This document shows, piece by piece, positions 61,304-64,000 of a stretch of 64,000 nt of DNA. Origin of the DNA: Neisseria bergeri (GTDB lineage: Bacteria; Pseudomonadota; Gammaproteobacteria; Burkholderiales; Neisseriaceae); assembly GCA_003044455.1 (NCBI GenBank), contig POWY01000001.1, forward strand, positions 248,001-312,000, in the 5' to 3' direction. The position numbers and the translations under genes were made by a program. The notes beneath the pieces were generated by a model that worked only from the letters and a program-made list of their open reading frames with translations, searched no databases and had not been told where the DNA came from. The number at the start of each line of letters is the position of its first letter. The first letter of the stretch is position 1.

Positions 61304-61334
61304 ACTTCAATTCAAAACATCAGGAACACAAACG

Positions 61335-61817
61335 ATGACGAACATCCGTATCGGACAGGGCTACGATGTCCACCAACTGACCGAAGGCAGAAAGCTGATA
61401 CTCGGCGGAGTTGAAATCCCATTTGAAAAAGGGCTGCTCGGACATTCCGATGCCGACGCGCTGCTGCACGCCGTTACCGACGCGCTACTCGGCGCGGCAG
61501 GTTTGGGCGACATCGGCAGCCATTTCCCCGACACCGCCGCAGAGTTTAAAGATGCGGACAGCCGCGTCCTTTTGCGTGCGGCGTATCAAAGCGTTCAGGC
61601 GCAGGGTTGGCAGGCGGTCAATGTCGATACGACCGTGATTGCACAGAAACCCAAACTCGCGCCGCATATTCCGCAAATGCGTGCCAACATCGCCGCCGAT
61701 TTGGGCATAGATGTTTCATGTGTCAACATTAAAGGGAAAACCAACGAAAAACTCGGTTATCTCGGGCGCATGGAAGGCATAGAGGCGCAGGCGGCGGTAT
61801 TGCTGGTACGGATTTGA
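61335..61817 (+). CDS. ispF: 2-C-methyl-D-erythritol 2,4-cyclodiphosphate synthase IspF
   Basis: This 160-residue trimeric zinc enzyme acts two steps after IspD. It starts [20 protein letters not shown], whose DVH provides metal ligands near 11-13, and has [20 protein letters not shown] near 37-56, [10 protein letters not shown] near 59-68 and [19 protein letters not shown] near 135-153. An in-frame start at 61293 lies in the DUS and is rejected. rpiA follows after 77 bases. Confidence 0.97.
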   Translation: MTNIRIGQGYDVHQLTEGRKLILGGVEIPFEKGLLGHSDADALLHAVTDALLGAAGLGDIGSHFPDTAAEFKDADSRVLLRAAYQSVQAQGWQAVNVDTTVIAQKPKLAPHIPQMRANIAADLGIDVSCVNIKGKTNEKLGYLGRMEGIEAQAAVLLVRI

Positions 61818-61894
61818 ACGCGGCGGGCAGGACGTGCAAAAAAAATGTTAAGATGGCGGCTGTTTGTTGATACGGTTTCCCAAAGGACAAAAAT

Positions 61895-62566
61895 ATGACG
61901 ACACAAGACGAACTCAAGCGCATCGCCGCCGAAAAAGCAGTCGAATTCGTACCCGAAAATGAATATATCGGCATCGGTACCGGCTCGACCATCAACTTTT
62001 TCATCGAAGCCTTGGGTAAGAGCGGCAAAAAAATCAAAGGCGCGGTATCTACTTCCAAAAAATCCAGCGAACTGCTTGCCCAATATGATATTCCCGTCGT
62101 TTCTTTGAACGAAGTATCGGGGTTGGCGGTCTATATCGACGGTGCGGACGAAGTCAACCACGCCCTGCAAATGATTAAGGGCGGCGGCGGCGCGCACCTC
62201 AACGAAAAAATCGTCGCCAGCGCATCAGAAAAATTCGTCTGCATTGCGGATGAAAGCAAATATGTTTCACGTTTGGGCAAATTCCCTCTGCCTGTGGAAG
62301 TCGTCGAAAGCGCGCGCTCCCTTGTTTCGCGCAAACTGCTCGCTATGGGCGGACAGCCCGAACTGCGTATCGGCTACACCACGTTTTACGGCAACCAAAT
62401 CGTCGATGTCCACGGCTTGAATATCGACAAACCGCTGACGATGGAAGACGAAATCAACAAAATCACCGGCGTACTCGAAAACGGCATATTCGCCCGCGAT
62501 GCCGCCGATGTGTTGATTTTGGGGACGGAAGAGGGTGCGAAAGTCATCTATCCCTGCCAAGGGTAA
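61895..62566 (+). CDS. rpiA: Ribose-5-phosphate isomerase A
   Basis: This 223-residue enzyme interconverts ribose 5-phosphate and ribulose 5-phosphate in the pentose phosphate pathway. Signature segments are YIGIGTGSTINFFIEAL near 24-40, VSTSKKSSELL near 50-60, YIDGADEVNHALQMIKGGGG near 80-99 with the catalytic Asp, and HLNEKIVASAS with the catalytic Glu near 104. CAAAGGACAAAAAT precedes the ATG. A DUS terminator follows. Confidence 0.97.
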   Translation: MTTQDELKRIAAEKAVEFVPENEYIGIGTGSTINFFIEALGKSGKKIKGAVSTSKKSSELLAQYDIPVVSLNEVSGLAVYIDGADEVNHALQMIKGGGGAHLNEKIVASASEKFVCIADESKYVSRLGKFPLPVEVVESARSLVSRKLLAMGGQPELRIGYTTFYGNQIVDVHGLNIDKPLTMEDEINKITGVLENGIFARDAADVLILGTEEGAKVIYPCQG

Positions 62567-62577
62567 TCCTGACGTTA

Positions 62578-62622
62578 AGATGCCGTCTGAAATCCGATTC
62601 CGATATGTTCAGACGGCATCGG
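62578..62622 (+). terminator. DUS inverted repeat after rpiA
   Basis: ATGCCGTCTGAA (62580-62591) and its reverse complement (62608-62619) flank a 16-base loop. T-run is absent, so termination strength is uncertain. Confidence 0.7.
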
Positions 62623-62634
62623 CATTTGAAAAAT

Positions 62635-63309
62635 ATGCAGATTAAAAAAATCATGAAATGGCTTCCCGTCGCCCTGTCGCTTTTGGGCGCGTTGGGTTAT
62701 ACGGGGTACGACAGTGAGCTTGTTCGTACCGGTATTGCCGTACTGAATGGATTGGGTGTAGAGGAGGGTGCGGGCAGGTATGAAACGCCCGTCCGCCGAC
62801 GGGCATCGGCGAAATCCGGCCACCGCTACACAGGCACGGTGTCCAAAGTCTATGACGGCGACACCCTACACGTCATTGATGGCGACGGCGCGAAACACAA
62901 AATCCGCATGGCGTATATCGATGCGCCGGAGATGAAACAGGCTTACGGCACGCGTTCGCGCGACAACCTGCGTGCGGCGGCGGAAGGCAGGAAAGTCAGC
63001 GTGCGCGTGTTCGACACCGACCGCTACCAGCGCGAAGTGGCGCAGGTTTCTGTCGGCAAAACCGATTTGAACCTGATGCAGGTGCAGGACGGGGCGGCGT
63101 GGCATTATGAAAGTTATGCCAAGAAACAGCAGGATAAGGCGGATTTTGCCGACTATGCCGACGCTCAAATTCAGGCGGAAAGGGAACGTAAAGGATTGTG
63201 GAAAGCTAAAAATCCGCAAGCGCCGTGGGCGTACCGCCGGGCAGGCAGGAGCGGCGAGGGCAATAAGGATTGGATGGATTCCGTGGGCGAATGGTTGGGC
63301 ATTTGGTAA
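62635..63309 (+). CDS. nuc: Secreted thermonuclease (SNase family)
   Basis: This 224-residue nuclease begins MQIKKIMKWLPVALSLLGAL, a signal or anchor segment. Its SNase domain has KVYDGDTLHVIDGDGAKHKI near 81-100, RMAYIDAPEMKQAYGTRSRD near 101-120 with active-site Arg, Asp and Glu positions, and DTDRYQREVAQVSVG near 134-148. The gonococcal homologue Nuc is known to degrade DNA of neutrophil traps and biofilm. An alternative start is ATG 62653. The ribosome binding site is weak for both. Confidence 0.85.
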   Translation: MQIKKIMKWLPVALSLLGALGYTGYDSELVRTGIAVLNGLGVEEGAGRYETPVRRRASAKSGHRYTGTVSKVYDGDTLHVIDGDGAKHKIRMAYIDAPEMKQAYGTRSRDNLRAAAEGRKVSVRVFDTDRYQREVAQVSVGKTDLNLMQVQDGAAWHYESYAKKQQDKADFADYADAQIQAERERKGLWKAKNPQAPWAYRRAGRSGEGNKDWMDSVGEWLGIW

Positions 63310-63335
63310 AGACACCGCACGGCTTTGAACGGCAA

Positions 63336-63378
63336 ATGCCGTCTGAAAACCGCGCGTCCGGCATTTTTGCGGAAACGC
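63336..63378 (+). terminator. Imperfect DUS hairpin after nuc
   Basis: AAATGCCGTCTGAAA is followed about 20 bases later by TCCGGCATTTTTGC, giving a partial stem with a T-run. Confidence 0.6.
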
Positions 63379-63379
63379 G

Positions 63380-63424
63380 CAACCGCCGTCTGCCGCGATA
63401 AAAAAGTTCAGGCGGCGGTTTTTA
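63380..63424 (+). terminator. Second hairpin upstream of the permease gene
   Basis: AACCGCCGTCTG faces TTCAGGCGGCGGTT around a loop of about 20 bases, followed by TTTT. Confidence 0.7.
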
Positions 63425-63487
63425 CGGTAAAATGGCGGATTATTTTGCAACGGCGGCAGTTTCGCCGGTTTTTGATACGGACACTAT

Positions 63488-64000
63488 ATGGATTTTCGTT
63501 TTGACATTATTTACGAATACCGCTGGATGTTCCTTTATGGCGCACTGACGACACTGGGGCTGACGGTCGTGGCGACCTCGGGCGGTTCGGTATTGGGGTT
63601 GCTTTTGGCATTGGCGCGCCTGATTCACTTGGAAAAAGCCGGTGTGCTGATGCGCGTGCTGGCGTGGGCGTTGCGTAAGGTTTCGCTGCTGTACGTTACG
63701 CTGTTCCGGGGTACGCCGCTGTTTGTTCAAATTGTGATTTGGGCGTATGTGTGGTTTCCGTTTTTTGTCCACCCTTCAGACGGCATTTTGGTCAGCGGGG
63801 AAGCGGCAGTCGAGCTGCGTCGCGGATACGGGCCGCTGATTGCCGGTTCGCTTGCTTTGGTTGCCAACTCGGGGGCGTATATCTGTGAGATTTTCCGCGC
63901 GGGCATCCAGTCTATAGACAAAGGGCAGATGGAGGCGGCGCGTTCTTTGGGTATGACTTATCCGCAGGCGATGCGCTATGTGATTCTGCCGCAGGCATTG
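63488..64000 (+). CDS. Amino-acid ABC transporter permease, 5' part
   Basis: The frame is open from ATG 63488 to the window end (171 codons). It encodes MDFRFDIIYEYRWMFLYGAL, an N-terminal membrane helix, then LYVTLFRGTPLFVQIVIWAY and NSGAYICEIFRAGIQSIDKG, followed by QMEAARSLGMTYPQAMRYVI. This is the HisM/GlnP-type permease signature with its EAA loop, which contacts the ATPase. It probably imports a polar amino acid. The substrate-binding and ATPase genes would be outside the window. Confidence 0.9.
   Translation, partial: MDFRFDIIYEYRWMFLYGALTTLGLTVVATSGGSVLGLLLALARLIHLEKAGVLMRVLAWALRKVSLLYVTLFRGTPLFVQIVIWAYVWFPFFVHPSDGILVSGEAAVELRRGYGPLIAGSLALVANSGAYICEIFRAGIQSIDKGQMEAARSLGMTYPQAMRYVILPQAL

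Overview
The window is chromosomal DNA of a Neisseria species. The 12-base uptake sequence ATGCCGTCTGAA (AT-DUS) occurs throughout the right-hand 35 kb, often as inverted pairs acting as terminators. A Correia element is present, as are two H.8-type lipoproteins (laz, lip) and the order rpoD-dnaG-secA, dapE, waaF, smpB, slyD, dsbD, ackA, dnaQ-ispD-ispF-rpiA. This fits the meningitidis/gonorrhoeae/lactamica clade. The sequence alone does not fix the species.

Region 1 (1 to about 26.9 kb) is the middle and right part of a Mu-like prophage. It contains small early genes, gemA and a Mor-type activator, then a lysis block (lipoprotein, amidase, small membrane proteins). The head genes follow (DUF1804, terminase, portal, MuF with a probable toxin tail, gpG, protease/scaffold I-Z, gpT). 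The contractile tail block is gp35-38, sheath L, tube M, gp41 with a candidate -1 frameshift, tape measure, N, P, V, gp46-48, fibre and assembly protein. The prophage looks defective: a deletion has fused the 5' part of P to the 3' part of V, a papain-like gene has lost its 5' end, and com is cut after 16 codons. Its uptake sequences are almost all AGGCCGTCTGAA rather than the host AT form, which suggests long residence in another Neisseria lineage.

Region 2 (26.9-28.75 kb) is a scrap-yard between the prophage and rpoD. It holds a 5'-truncated, AT-rich AlwI-family restriction endonuclease and a short fusion of a cas1 fragment to most of cas4, a relic of a subtype I-C CRISPR-Cas locus. No array, methyltransferase or other cas gene is visible.

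Region 3 (28.75-64 kb) is core chromosome. It carries the macromolecular synthesis genes rpoD, dnaG and secA on the minus strand; a DUF721 protein, azurin-like Laz, a hemerythrin, dapE, an AraC regulator, a secreted PEBP-family protein and a DNA alkyltransferase. A 1430-residue protein fuses 4-alpha-glucanotransferase (MalQ) to glycogen branching enzyme (GlgB). Then come tRNA-Asn with a near-perfect sigma70 promoter, waaF, smpB, a FAD-linked oxidoreductase, lip, slyD, a squalene-synthase-like gene, dsbD, ackA, ccoS, an MFS transporter, dnaQ, the isoprenoid genes ispD and ispF, rpiA, a thermonuclease, and the start of an amino-acid ABC permease cut by the window edge.
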